Positions 52,984 through 62,007 of a stretch of 64,000 bases of DNA are shown here, in pieces. The translations under genes were made by a program, and so were the position numbers. Under the pieces are notes generated by a model that saw nothing but the letters and a program-made list of their open reading frames with translations, did not search any database and was not told the DNA's origin. Within the stretch, counting starts at the first letter, position 1. Each line of letters opens with the position of its first letter. This DNA is from Bacteroidales bacterium (lineage in GTDB: Bacteria > Bacteroidota > Bacteroidia > Bacteroidales > JAFGXI01), in contig JAFGXI010000009.1 in NCBI GenBank assembly GCA_016936665.1, forward strand, positions 150,648-214,647, read 5' to 3'.

Positions 52984-53691
52984 TTAATTCTTCACTAAAG
53001 TACCAATTTTTTCGCCTAAAAGGACTTTTTTTAAATTGCCCGGAGTGTCCATATCGAATACAATGATGGGTAAATTGTTTTCTTTGCACATTGTTGTAGC
53101 AGTTAAATCCATCACTTTTAGGTTGCGATTATATATTTCGTCGAAAGTTATTTCGTCGTATTTTTTTGCAGTAGGATCTTTTTCCGGATCGGCTGTGTAA
53201 ATCCCATCTACTCTAGTGCCTTTTAACATGGCATCGGCTTCAATTTCAATACCTCTTAACGAAGACCCTGTATCGGTTGTAAAGTAAGGATTACCTGTGC
53301 CAGCGGTAATAATAGTAACCAAACCTTCACTTAAATAATCGACAGCTTTTTGCTTACTATAAAACTCGCCTATCGGCTCCATTCGAATAGCCGTTAGCAC
53401 TTTCGATTTACAATTAATATTTTCTAGCGCAGAACTTAATGCCAAACCATTAATTACAGTTGCTAGCATCCCCATCGAGTCGCCTTTTACTCTGTCGAAA
53501 CCGGCAGTACTGCCTTTCAAACCTCTAAAAATATTTCCTCCACCAATAACTATGGCCACTTGAACGCCCATTTGTTGTGCCTCTTTAATTTGTTCGGCGT
53601 ACTCAAACAAACGAGTTTCGTCTATACCATAATTTTTTTCACCCATTAAGGACTCTCCGCTTAATTTAAGTAAAACACGTTTCAGCTTCAT
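52984..53691 (-). CDS. pyrH: Uridylate kinase
   Basis: Phosphorylates UMP to UDP. KLSGESLMG, VIGGGNIFRG and the VDGIYTADPEKDP segment of the amino-acid-kinase fold are intact. I place the start at the ATG at 53691 (235 residues); the frame could extend six bases to a TTG. A good promoter box lies upstream, and frr follows. Confidence 0.97.
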   Translation of the reverse strand: MKLKRVLLKLSGESLMGEKNYGIDETRLFEYAEQIKEAQQMGVQVAIVIGGGNIFRGLKGSTAGFDRVKGDSMGMLATVINGLALSSALENINCKSKVLTAIRMEPIGEFYSKQKAVDYLSEGLVTIITAGTGNPYFTTDTGSSLRGIEIEADAMLKGTRVDGIYTADPEKDPTAKKYDEITFDEIYNRNLKVMDLTATTMCKENNLPIIVFDMDTPGNLKKVLLGEKIGTLVKN

Positions 53692-53726
53692 TTTCAATTG
53701 ATCTAAAGAATTAAACTTTCGAGTTC

Positions 53727-53754
53727 CAAAGATAAAATTTTAAACGAAACCAAA
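53727..53754 (-). promoter_or_regulatory. Promoter of pyrH-frr
   Basis: On the minus strand, TTTG, a 16-base spacer and TATCTTTG (53734-53727) lie about 35 bases upstream of the pyrH ATG. The spacer is slightly short, but both boxes match. Confidence 0.55.
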
Positions 53755-53774
53755 GCTTTTAATCGCCGTACAAC

Positions 53775-55988
53775 ATGAACCCAAACCTTAAGATTTTTAT
53801 AATGAAGCTTAAATTTGAATTCTCAAAAGAAAACAGTGTATATCCTCTGTTAACATCGCCAATAGTCTATCTTGGATATTCGTTTTTTGCTTATTTTAAT
53901 ATTCCTGCTTATTTATTTTGGTATATAACTATTGTTGTAATTGTCATCAGTTTACTAAGATTATTAAACTATTATATTGTTAACCCTTTTCAAAAATACT
54001 TTTCAAAAATTGGTATCGTTTTAACAGGTATATTTTGGTTTGTAAGTTATATAATTATTGCTAAAAGCACTGGGCTTTACGAACCTGCTAGCCAACTTTT
54101 ACTATTTATTATTTTAGGCGTTTCTTCTGGTGCTGCTATAACCTATTATAAATACAAAGATGCTGCTTATGTTTTTATGAGTATAATCTTGGTTCCATCA
54201 ATAATTTTGAGTTTCTTGGAGAATACACCACAAGGCTATACCTATGGTTTTTTAGAGTTTTTGTTCTATTTATATCTTGTTGTATTTGTCAAAAAACAGA
54301 ACTCTGCATGGATGGAAACATTATGGCAGAAAGAACAAATAATTGAACAATCCGAAAACTTAGAAACACAAAAAGAACAACTATCAATTCAAAATGAATT
54401 TTTAGACAAGCTTTTGGTAGAAGCAGAAATTGCAAATAAAACCAAATCGGATTTTTTGGCCAACATGAGTCACGAAATCCGAACGCCTATGAACGGGATT
54501 ATTGGAGCATCAGAATTACTAAGCTCTACAAAGCTAGACGATGAGCAACAAAAAGTACTTAATATTATATCGAGTTCTGGCAATTCATTGTTAAGGATTA
54601 TAAATGATATATTAGATTTTTCGAAAATTGAAGCTGGGAAACTAGAGATTGAAAACTATCCTTTCGACTTTACAAAAACAGTTGAGCAAGTTATCGACCA
54701 ACTTTCATTTAAAGCGAATGAGCAAAACATTGAACTTATTAACGACACGGACCACAGCATTCACACGCATTTAATTGGCGATGAAATCCGCGTTTCTCAA
54801 ATTCTGATAAACTTAATTGGTAATGCTATAAAGTTTACAAAAGCAGGCCATGTACTTGTAAAAACAAGAAAAATAGCAGAATTCGATAAAAATATTGAAA
54901 TTGAAATTTCTGTTGAAGACAGTGGCATTGGAATCCCAAAAGAAAAAATTTTAAAAATTTTTAATTCATTTACCCAAGCCGATGGTTCTACCAGTCGAAA
55001 ATACGGTGGTACAGGCTTAGGTACAACGATTTCTAAAATGCTCATTGAGTTGATGGGCGGAAAAATCGAAGCCATTAGTCCAAATCCAAATCTTGAAAGA
55101 GAGCAAGGACCAGGTAGTATCTTCAGATTTACTTTAACATTAGAAAAAGACATTAAACCGGAACAAAAAAATGTCCATTCTATGAATTTGAGAGGCTTAA
55201 AAGCATTAATTGTCGACGATAATGAAATTAATTGTCAAGTTTTAATGCAACGATTAAGTACTTGGGGTATAAGTAGTCATTACCAACTTACTGCTGACGA
55301 TGGCCTTGAACTTCTTCGAAACAAACAATCAGAGAAACAATATTACGATATTATTATTTTGGATTATAACATGCCTAAAAAAGACGGTGTAGCTTTATTT
55401 CATGAAATTAGTAAAGAGTCGCTTCAGAAAAATTCAAAAATAATTATGTTGTCCTCCGATAACATCAATCTTAATAAGAGCTCGTGTTGTAATGTAGGCT
55501 TCGATGCATGCATATACAAACCTGTGAAGCAAAAAGAGCTATTGAGTGTTTTATTAAATCTGTTTGTTAAAGAGATTAAACATGATGAGCAGAAATTATC
55601 GGCACAGAAAATTACTAAAGAACATTTTAATAGCAATTTAAAAATTCTTTTGGTTGAAGATAATATTATCAATCAGAAAATAGCAGATGCTTCGCTTAAA
55701 AAATTAGGATTTAGTACCGACATAGCTGATAATGGCCAGATTGCCATTGAGATGATTGATAATAATACTTACGATCTTGTTTTAATGGATGTTCAAATGC
55801 CAATTATGTCGGGTATTGAAGCAACGGAGGCTTTAAGAGAAAAAAAATATAAAGTACCCATTATAGCCATGACAGCCAATGCTATAAAAGGAGATAGAGA
55901 AAAATGTCTGGCAGCTGGTATGAACGACTATATTTCTAAGCCTTTCAGGCAAAAAGAGCTCGAAGAAATTTTAAAAAAATGGCTCTGA
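53775..55988 (+). CDS. Hybrid sensor histidine kinase with two receiver domains
   Basis: A 737-residue membrane hybrid kinase. Five or six helices (about 25-172) with very short loops form the sensor, so the signal is probably within or near the membrane. A coiled coil leads to HisKA with phosphoacceptor His233 ([10 protein letters not shown]) and an HATPase ([28 protein letters not shown]). Two receivers follow (about 475-600 with LDYNMP, and 620-735 with MDVQMP), both with acceptor Asp. No Hpt domain or cognate regulator is adjacent. The start could also be the ATG ten residues in. Confidence 0.93.
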   Translation: MNPNLKIFIMKLKFEFSKENSVYPLLTSPIVYLGYSFFAYFNIPAYLFWYITIVVIVISLLRLLNYYIVNPFQKYFSKIGIVLTGIFWFVSYIIIAKSTGLYEPASQLLLFIILGVSSGAAITYYKYKDAAYVFMSIILVPSIILSFLENTPQGYTYGFLEFLFYLYLVVFVKKQNSAWMETLWQKEQIIEQSENLETQKEQLSIQNEFLDKLLVEAEIANKTKSDFLANMSHEIRTPMNGIIGASELLSSTKLDDEQQKVLNIISSSGNSLLRIINDILDFSKIEAGKLEIENYPFDFTKTVEQVIDQLSFKANEQNIELINDTDHSIHTHLIGDEIRVSQILINLIGNAIKFTKAGHVLVKTRKIAEFDKNIEIEISVEDSGIGIPKEKILKIFNSFTQADGSTSRKYGGTGLGTTISKMLIELMGGKIEAISPNPNLEREQGPGSIFRFTLTLEKDIKPEQKNVHSMNLRGLKALIVDDNEINCQVLMQRLSTWGISSHYQLTADDGLELLRNKQSEKQYYDIIILDYNMPKKDGVALFHEISKESLQKNSKIIMLSSDNINLNKSSCCNVGFDACIYKPVKQKELLSVLLNLFVKEIKHDEQKLSAQKITKEHFNSNLKILLVEDNIINQKIADASLKKLGFSTDIADNGQIAIEMIDNNTYDLVLMDVQMPIMSGIEATEALREKKYKVPIIAMTANAIKGDREKCLAAGMNDYISKPFRQKELEEILKKWL

Positions 55989-55991
55989 TTG

Positions 55992-58385
55992 TTATGCTTT
56001 TCTAATTCTTCGCCCCAAATATCGGGTTACAAATGTTGCAAAAGCAACCACCGAAACAGAACTTATTGGCATCAAGATAGCCGCAATAACTGGCGATAAC
56101 ATACCGCTTAGAGCAAAGCTGATTCCTATTATATTGTAGAAAAACGAAATGGCAAAGCTTATTTTTACTATCGCTAAAGAAGTGTGCGTAAAGTCTATAA
56201 ATTTAGAAAGGTTAGAAAATTGTGCAGCCTCTAATATAGCATCGCCGGCTGGTGAAAAATGATAAACATCGTCTGCAATCGTGAGAGCAACATCGGCTTG
56301 CATTAGAGCACCTGCATCGTTTAATCCATCTCCCGTCATTAATACAATTTTTCCTTCTTGTTGTAATTTAACAATGAAATCTTTTTTGTCTTGTGGCGTT
56401 TGTTCGAAAAACAAATGACCTTCTTTAAAATGATGCTTTAAAAAGTTAGCTTCGGAATCGTTATCCCCAGACAATAAATACAAATCGAACTTCTTAGAAA
56501 GCGACGCCATAATGTCGGTAAATCCCGTTCTATATAGATTGCTAATCTCCCAATATCCTGCGTATTGATTATCCAAGGCAACATAAACTCTAGATTTTTT
56601 TGCCTGTTCATTTTTTGCTTGATGATGCCCAACAAATTCGGCGGATCCTAGGCGAATATCAATACCCTCTACAGCACCAAAAGTTCCTCTGCCTGACATT
56701 TCGACAAAATGATTTGGCGATTTGTATTCTAAGTTTTGGTAATATTTAGCTAATGCAGCACTTAAAGGGTGTGTAGATTGTTTTGCGAGCGACAGCACTG
56801 CTTGTTCCTCTTTTTCCGTCAATAGTCTTCCAAAAAAATCTAGTTTATCGACGTCTGGAGTTGTAAGGGTTCCTGTTTTGTCGAATACAATGGTGTTCAC
56901 ATGGTGGAGCTTTTCTATCACATCGGCATTTTTAATATAAAGGCCGGCATTCCCAAATAAACGCATGGTATTGCCAAAAGTAAATGGAATTGACAAAGCC
57001 AATGCACAAGGACATGCAACAATAAGTACAGCAGTAAACACAAATATTGCTTCTTCTATGTCGCCCTTGTAAACCCAAATTAGTGAGCCTATTAATGCAA
57101 TTAATACTACTATTACTGTGAAATGTTCACTTATACTATCTACAATCGACGATAAACTTGCTTTTGGCGAATGGTTCGATTCATCTTCGTTCCATAATTT
57201 TGTTAGGTGCGATTGTTCAACTTCTTTTTCAACTTTTATTTTAATTGCCCCAGAGGTTTGTCTTCCTCCAGCGTATATAAAATCGCCAACGTGCTTTTGG
57301 ATCGGTTTAGCTTCTCCAGTAACAAAACTATAATCGATTTGTGCCGTTCCTTCTTCTAAGATACAATCGGCAGGAATTAACTCTTTACTTCGAATAAGTA
57401 AAACATCGCCAATTTCTATTTCGTTAAGCAAAATGCTTTGTTCTTTCGAATTACTAAGCTTAGTAACCGCTACCGGAAAATACGATTTATAATCTCTTTC
57501 GAACGATAAAGCCTGATATGTTTTTCCTTGATAAAACTTTCCGAGTAACAGGAAGAAAATTAATCCTGTTAAACTGTCGGAGTACCCGCCTGTATGTTCA
57601 AAAATAACTTGATAAGAGGTTACTAAAAATAAAGTAATGATCCCTAAGGCTATTGGAATGTCAATATTGATGACTTTCTTTTTAATGTTTTTATAAGCAG
57701 AAATAATATAATCGTTGCCACTAAATAACACAACAGGGAAAGTTAATATATAACTTAATATGCTGAGAAAAGGACCCAAACCATCTTCTTGAAGAGCACC
57801 TCCGTTAAAATATTCCGGGAGACTATAAAGCATTACATTACCAAAGGCAAAACCGGCAACTCCAATTTTATAAAGTAATTGTTTATCGGAGCTTTCTCTA
57901 GTGTCGTTTTGAATGGTCTGCAAAGAAACTTCCGGGGTGTAATGAATAGAAGCCATTAGCTCTACAAGCTCTCTTAACGAAACTTGATCGATTCTGAAGG
58001 TTATACTGACTTCTTTTTTTACAAAGTTGACTCTCGAACTTTGCACACCTTGGTTGAGTGTATTCAAGTGTTCAAGAAGCCAAACACATGATGCACAATG
58101 CATTACAGGAATATAGAACTTTACTTTTACAATATCTCCTTCTCTAAACAGAATAAGTTTTTCTTGAATATCTTCTCGATCGAGGTAAGCATATTTATTT
58201 CCAAAATCTTGGTTTTCGATTTTGATTCCCGGAGTTTTCTCAATGTTATAATAAGAATAAAGTTGTTTCTCGTTTAATAATTGGTATACTGTTTTACATC
58301 CGTTGCAGCAAAACTTTTTGTTGTTCCATACTACAGGGTGTTTTCCACAATCGGCGCCACAATGTACACAAATATTATCCGACAT
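55992..58385 (-). CDS. ccoI: Copper-translocating P-type ATPase of cbb3 assembly (CcoI/FixI)
   Basis: Moves copper across the membrane for cbb3 oxidase assembly. A cysteine-rich N-terminal metal site (Cys6, Cys9, Cys13, Cys26, Cys27, Cys30) precedes a heavy-metal domain with CASCVW (about 117). The P1B core follows: CPC in VACPCALALS, DKTGTLT, HPLSAAL and GDGLNDAGAL. At 797 residues it is typical of the FixI group. It is the last gene of the cco run and lies three bases from the convergent hybrid-kinase gene. Confidence 0.94.
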   Translation of the reverse strand: MSDNICVHCGADCGKHPVVWNNKKFCCNGCKTVYQLLNEKQLYSYYNIEKTPGIKIENQDFGNKYAYLDREDIQEKLILFREGDIVKVKFYIPVMHCASCVWLLEHLNTLNQGVQSSRVNFVKKEVSITFRIDQVSLRELVELMASIHYTPEVSLQTIQNDTRESSDKQLLYKIGVAGFAFGNVMLYSLPEYFNGGALQEDGLGPFLSILSYILTFPVVLFSGNDYIISAYKNIKKKVINIDIPIALGIITLFLVTSYQVIFEHTGGYSDSLTGLIFFLLLGKFYQGKTYQALSFERDYKSYFPVAVTKLSNSKEQSILLNEIEIGDVLLIRSKELIPADCILEEGTAQIDYSFVTGEAKPIQKHVGDFIYAGGRQTSGAIKIKVEKEVEQSHLTKLWNEDESNHSPKASLSSIVDSISEHFTVIVVLIALIGSLIWVYKGDIEEAIFVFTAVLIVACPCALALSIPFTFGNTMRLFGNAGLYIKNADVIEKLHHVNTIVFDKTGTLTTPDVDKLDFFGRLLTEKEEQAVLSLAKQSTHPLSAALAKYYQNLEYKSPNHFVEMSGRGTFGAVEGIDIRLGSAEFVGHHQAKNEQAKKSRVYVALDNQYAGYWEISNLYRTGFTDIMASLSKKFDLYLLSGDNDSEANFLKHHFKEGHLFFEQTPQDKKDFIVKLQQEGKIVLMTGDGLNDAGALMQADVALTIADDVYHFSPAGDAILEAAQFSNLSKFIDFTHTSLAIVKISFAISFFYNIIGISFALSGMLSPVIAAILMPISSVSVVAFATFVTRYLGRRIRKA

Positions 58386-58394
58386 ATTCTCTTG

Positions 58395-59225
58395 TTAATG
58401 ACATCCTTCTCCTTCGTGTTCTCCCATAGACATCGATTTCGAGCTACTTTTGGTTTTTGTAGAATCGTGTTGATGTTCGTATTGCTCTAATTGCATCTTG
58501 CCTTTCATCATCACTTTATTTAACTTTTCATCGGTTGGACTTAAAAAAGGAATGCCTAAACTTAAACCTCTTAAAATAAAAAGTAAACCCATAATAACCA
58601 TTATTACAGGTATAAACGAATTAACTTTATTTCTGATATTCGTACTGATGAAATTGCCTACAATGGTTACAGCTAATAATAAAGGTATAGTTCCTAAGCC
58701 AAAAAGAATCATAAATAAAACCGATTCTACGACATTTCCAGTTCCGGCAGAAACGATTACTGCAAAATAAAGAGGACCACAAGGCAATAAACCATTCAAT
58801 AGTCCAATAAAAAATAAGCCACTCAAACTTTTAGTTTGAAAAAGCGACTTTAAACTTAGCTTTACCCATTTTACTGCTGAATATAAACCTTTATCGACAT
58901 CGTTAGAAAATTTAAACAACTTTGGGAAAAAAACAGTTGCAATCATCAACGTGCCGGCAATAATCGAAACCATCTTCTGAAAGCCGAGAGTACTCAGACC
59001 TTGGCCTAACATACCGAAAGCCAAACCCATAATAGCATATGTAACTGTACGGCCAAGATTATAAAGTATTCCTCCGATAAGTTTCTTAGCTTTAGTGTCG
59101 CCGTGTAACGGCAACGAAAGTGCTATTGGGCCACACATTCCAACACAATGAAAACTAGTTGCAAGACCCAATATTAAACCAGTTACAATAGTTATATCAC
59201 TAGGTATTTCAGAAAATCCAACCAT
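58395..59225 (-). CDS. Sulfite exporter TauE/SafE-like membrane protein with His/Met tail
   Basis: A 276-residue protein with about six helices. Two related segments, ATSFHCVGMCGPIAL near residue 25 and GLLNGLLPCGPLYFA near 155, place it in the SafE/DsbD-transmembrane superfamily. The last 35 residues are rich in His, Met, Ser and acidic residues and end in Cys-His, a likely copper-binding tail. Members of this family next to cco genes are thought to handle copper for the oxidase; sulfite export is unlikely here. It abuts ccoH with no gap. Confidence 0.85.
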   Translation of the reverse strand: MVGFSEIPSDITIVTGLILGLATSFHCVGMCGPIALSLPLHGDTKAKKLIGGILYNLGRTVTYAIMGLAFGMLGQGLSTLGFQKMVSIIAGTLMIATVFFPKLFKFSNDVDKGLYSAVKWVKLSLKSLFQTKSLSGLFFIGLLNGLLPCGPLYFAVIVSAGTGNVVESVLFMILFGLGTIPLLLAVTIVGNFISTNIRNKVNSFIPVIMVIMGLLFILRGLSLGIPFLSPTDEKLNKVMMKGKMQLEQYEHQHDSTKTKSSSKSMSMGEHEGEGCH

Positions 59226-59660
59226 TTATTTTACAATTAATTCTTGTTCTATTTTATACTGATGATTATCTTTAAGCCAAGTCATTTTTACGATATAACG
59301 GCCATATTTAAAATTATTTTTGCTAATAGAATATTGTGCATGATTAACATTAAAAAATAAATCTAACCTCCTGTCGGATGGACGATAAAACTCCAATTTT
59401 ACAGAATCTAAATTATGATAATAATCTTCATCTATTTCGAAAAACACTTCCGACTCGTTTTGGATTAAAGACACTTTTTCGTTATCTAATTTGCCATTTG
59501 CTATACGTAGCATTTCATCGTCGAACTTCACACCTTTTTGGTAGTATTCCTTATTGACTAAGTTAACATCTTGATTAACTGCAAAGATGATAAATGATGC
59601 CATCGACAAAACAAAAACTACCAAGAATAAAAAGATTCCTGTTCCCCAAGTAAAACGCAT
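59226..59660 (-). CDS. ccoH: cbb3 oxidase assembly protein FixH/CcoH
   Basis: A 144-residue single-pass protein needed for cbb3 assembly. The N-terminal helix (about 7-28) is followed by a periplasmic beta domain; VNKEYYQKGVKFDDE is the family's typical segment. It lies 62 bases downstream of ccoG and directly upstream of the SafE-like gene. Confidence 0.9.
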   Translation of the reverse strand: MRFTWGTGIFLFLVVFVLSMASFIIFAVNQDVNLVNKEYYQKGVKFDDEMLRIANGKLDNEKVSLIQNESEVFFEIDEDYYHNLDSVKLEFYRPSDRRLDLFFNVNHAQYSISKNNFKYGRYIVKMTWLKDNHQYKIEQELIVK

Positions 59661-59722
59661 TCGTGATTATTTTAATTTATTTTTATTAAAGATACTAATG
59701 ATTCTTTTAATGAACAATGATT

Positions 59723-61090
59723 TTAAGGAGCTAAAAATCCAACACCGACATTTTCTATTAATTCCCCCTTGTCATTATAAATGCCGAATTCAATTGAATT
59801 TTTTCCATGACTTAATGAACTCTTAGGAAATTCTACAATATAAACCCTTTCAGCTCTTTCGTGAATTCCTAATTCGATTGGTTTTTCAATAGCTTGCTTA
59901 ATTTTTCCATTGGGAGTTACCAATTTAACATGCAAGTTCATTTTGTCATGCGTCTTGTTAACAATCTTTAGATTATAAACATTAGACACCTGTCCGTCTT
60001 CTGATACTTGATACAAGGTTCCCGGTACCCTCAAAATTGATGTTTCTACGTCAGGTCTTGTAAATAAAGTGTAGATAAAGAATCCTAACAAAATCGCCAA
60101 AACAACAGAGTATGCTCTATTTCTCGTATTCCAAATCGATTTATGTCCTTTTTCTATTCCTTCGATGCTATCGAATCGAATTAAACCTTTTGGCTTACTA
60201 ACTTTTTCCATAACTTGGTCGCATGCATCTATACAAGCCGTACAATTGATACATTCGAGCTGTGCACCGTTTCTAATGTCTATACCTGTAGGGCAAACTG
60301 AAATACATTGTTGACAATTGATACAATCGCCTCCCTCTTTCGTCCCTCTTGGTTCACCCCGTTTATAATCGTAAGCAACAATAATTGATTTTTTATCTAG
60401 CAATACACCCTGCATTCTCCCGTATGGGCATACCATGGTACAAATTTGCTCCCTGAAAAAAGAATATATCCAGTAGAAAACCGCAGAAACCAATAACATA
60501 ATAACAAATCCTTGCAAATGTGCCTGAATAGGATCTGTAATGATCTGAATTAGTTTTTCAGGACCTGTAAACCACATTAAGAAAATGTTGGTTAAAATGA
60601 TTGACATTAAGATAAATAAGCCATGCTTAAGTAATTTTTTAAATATCTTCTGAGCAGACCAAGATGCTTGATCGAGTTGATGTCTTTGCTTGTAATCGCC
60701 TTCAACTAAGAATTCGATTTTACGAAAAATCATTTCTAAAAATATAGTTTGTGGGCATGCCCATCCACACCAAATTCGACCAAATGTGACTGTAAAAAGG
60801 AGAATAAAAAACACAAACGACAACATTAATAAAGCCATAATAAATGTGTCTTGCGCCCAAAATATTGCTCCAAAAATGATAAATTTTCGGTTTACAATAT
60901 CGAGTAGCATAAAAGGCTCACCATTGATTTTAATAATTGGTGCTAGAATAAAGAATGCTAGCCAAGCAATTGTGAAAAAGGCTCTTTTATTGAACCATTT
61001 GCCTTTAGGGTTTTTAGCATAAATCCACTTTCTTCGGCCTTTTTCGTCCATATTTATTGGGCGATCTCGGAATGATATATCTTCGCTCAT
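59723..61090 (-). CDS. ccoG: Cytochrome c oxidase accessory protein CcoG (FixG)
   Basis: A membrane iron-sulfur protein that supports copper reduction during cbb3 assembly. Five helices occupy about 30-215, with CGWACPQT and CTMVCPYGRMQG. Two 4Fe-4S motifs follow, CINCQQCISVCP and CINCTACIDAC (about 268-300), then another helix (about 335) and a C-terminal Ig-like domain (about 360-455). A strong hairpin sits 15 bases upstream of the ATG. Confidence 0.96.
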   Translation of the reverse strand: MSEDISFRDRPINMDEKGRRKWIYAKNPKGKWFNKRAFFTIAWLAFFILAPIIKINGEPFMLLDIVNRKFIIFGAIFWAQDTFIMALLMLSFVFFILLFTVTFGRIWCGWACPQTIFLEMIFRKIEFLVEGDYKQRHQLDQASWSAQKIFKKLLKHGLFILMSIILTNIFLMWFTGPEKLIQIITDPIQAHLQGFVIMLLVSAVFYWIYSFFREQICTMVCPYGRMQGVLLDKKSIIVAYDYKRGEPRGTKEGGDCINCQQCISVCPTGIDIRNGAQLECINCTACIDACDQVMEKVSKPKGLIRFDSIEGIEKGHKSIWNTRNRAYSVVLAILLGFFIYTLFTRPDVETSILRVPGTLYQVSEDGQVSNVYNLKIVNKTHDKMNLHVKLVTPNGKIKQAIEKPIELGIHERAERVYIVEFPKSSLSHGKNSIEFGIYNDKGELIENVGVGFLAP

Positions 61091-61105
61091 AAAATTGTTA
61101 AAATA

Positions 61106-61139
61106 AGAAGGAGCTCATTGCACTAGCAAAGCTCCTTCT
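61106..61139 (-). terminator. Strong intercistronic hairpin between ccoP and ccoG
   Basis: A perfect 10-bp stem AGAAGGAGCT / AGCTCCTTCT (61106-61115 with 61130-61139) encloses an inner TTGC/GCAA stem. On the minus strand it is followed by TATTTTAAC, only a partial T-tract, and the ccoG ATG is 15 bases on. It may attenuate transcription or set mRNA stability between the oxidase genes and the assembly genes. Confidence 0.6.
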
Positions 61140-61164
61140 CAAATTTAATATTGATAATAAATTA

Positions 61165-61746
61165 TTATTGACAAGCTTCACCTTCTGCCGCTTTACCAGC
61201 AACATTGGTGCCTTTTAGTTTAGTTAAAATATAGCTACTTACTTGCTGGATTTTAGTTTCGCTTAACATTGCTTTATAACTCATCATACCGTTTGGTCCT
61301 CCTTCGCTAATAATTTTATATACATCGTCGAAAGAACAACCATGAATCCATTGCCCATCAGTAAGGTTCGCTCCAATTCCTCCTTCGCCGTTCATACCAT
61401 GGCAAGCAACGCATTGTTGTTGAAACGTTGCCATTCCTTCGTTAATAGAAGCTTCATCTGTAAGTAAACCTAATTTTTCAGTAGATTTCTGACTAGCATA
61501 TTCCACATCGTGTTCTGCAAAAGCTAATTCATATTCTTCATCTTGATTTGGTCCTTGGCCAAACCAGAAATAATAGGCTCCATACATTACTGAAAAGAAT
61601 ATAGTGATGTAGAATATTGCCATAATCCATGCGGGAGCAGGATTATCTAACTCTTTGATGCCATCGTAATCGTGATCCATCAATTTTTGATCCAACTCTT
61701 CGTTGTGGATATATTCGTCTTGATTTTGTATATTATCGTTTGTCAT
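61165..61746 (-). CDS. ccoP: cbb3-type cytochrome oxidase subunit III (CcoP), mono-heme
   Basis: A 193-residue membrane-anchored cytochrome c. The FixP_N helix lies at about 38-62. One heme-binding CVACH (Cys112, Cys115, His116) and a later GMM methionine follow. Proteobacterial CcoP has two hemes and is longer; the single-heme form is usual in Bacteroidota. It passes electrons to the CcoNO core. It lies 35 bases after ccoQ. Confidence 0.93.
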   Translation of the reverse strand: MTNDNIQNQDEYIHNEELDQKLMDHDYDGIKELDNPAPAWIMAIFYITIFFSVMYGAYYFWFGQGPNQDEEYELAFAEHDVEYASQKSTEKLGLLTDEASINEGMATFQQQCVACHGMNGEGGIGANLTDGQWIHGCSFDDVYKIISEGGPNGMMSYKAMLSETKIQQVSSYILTKLKGTNVAGKAAEGEACQ

Positions 61747-61781
61747 TGTTAAATCTTTTTTTGCTTAAAGCTGATTAATAA

Positions 61782-62000
61782 CTAATTATTTGAAGATTTA
61801 AGGTCTTCAGAAGAAGCATTGTTTTCTTCTTTTTCATCGTCGTTAAACAAACTGTTTTTTATTGACTCTGCCTCCGATTTAGGCATTTTGAGTGTTCTGT
61901 ATAATATGATGATGAAAAAAGAAATGAAGATTAACAGTCCAATAATATAATAGACTTGAATCCCAGCTACGTCTTCTAAAAGAAATCCAACAAATTTCAT
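61782..62000 (-). CDS. ccoQ: CcoQ-like cbb3 oxidase small subunit
   Basis: A 72-residue single-helix protein (helix about 18-38), followed by an acidic, Asn/Glu/Ser-rich tail. The position seven bases after ccoNO and before ccoP, and the YRTLKMPK segment just after the helix, identify it as the CcoQ-type subunit. Confidence 0.8.
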   Translation of the reverse strand: MKFVGFLLEDVAGIQVYYIIGLLIFISFFIIILYRTLKMPKSEAESIKNSLFNDDEKEENNASSEDLKSSNN

Positions 62001-62007
62001 AATTACA

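Noticed and set aside
58395..59225. True sulfite exporter
   Set aside because: The family label is generic; the cco neighbourhood and the His/Met tail point to copper handling.
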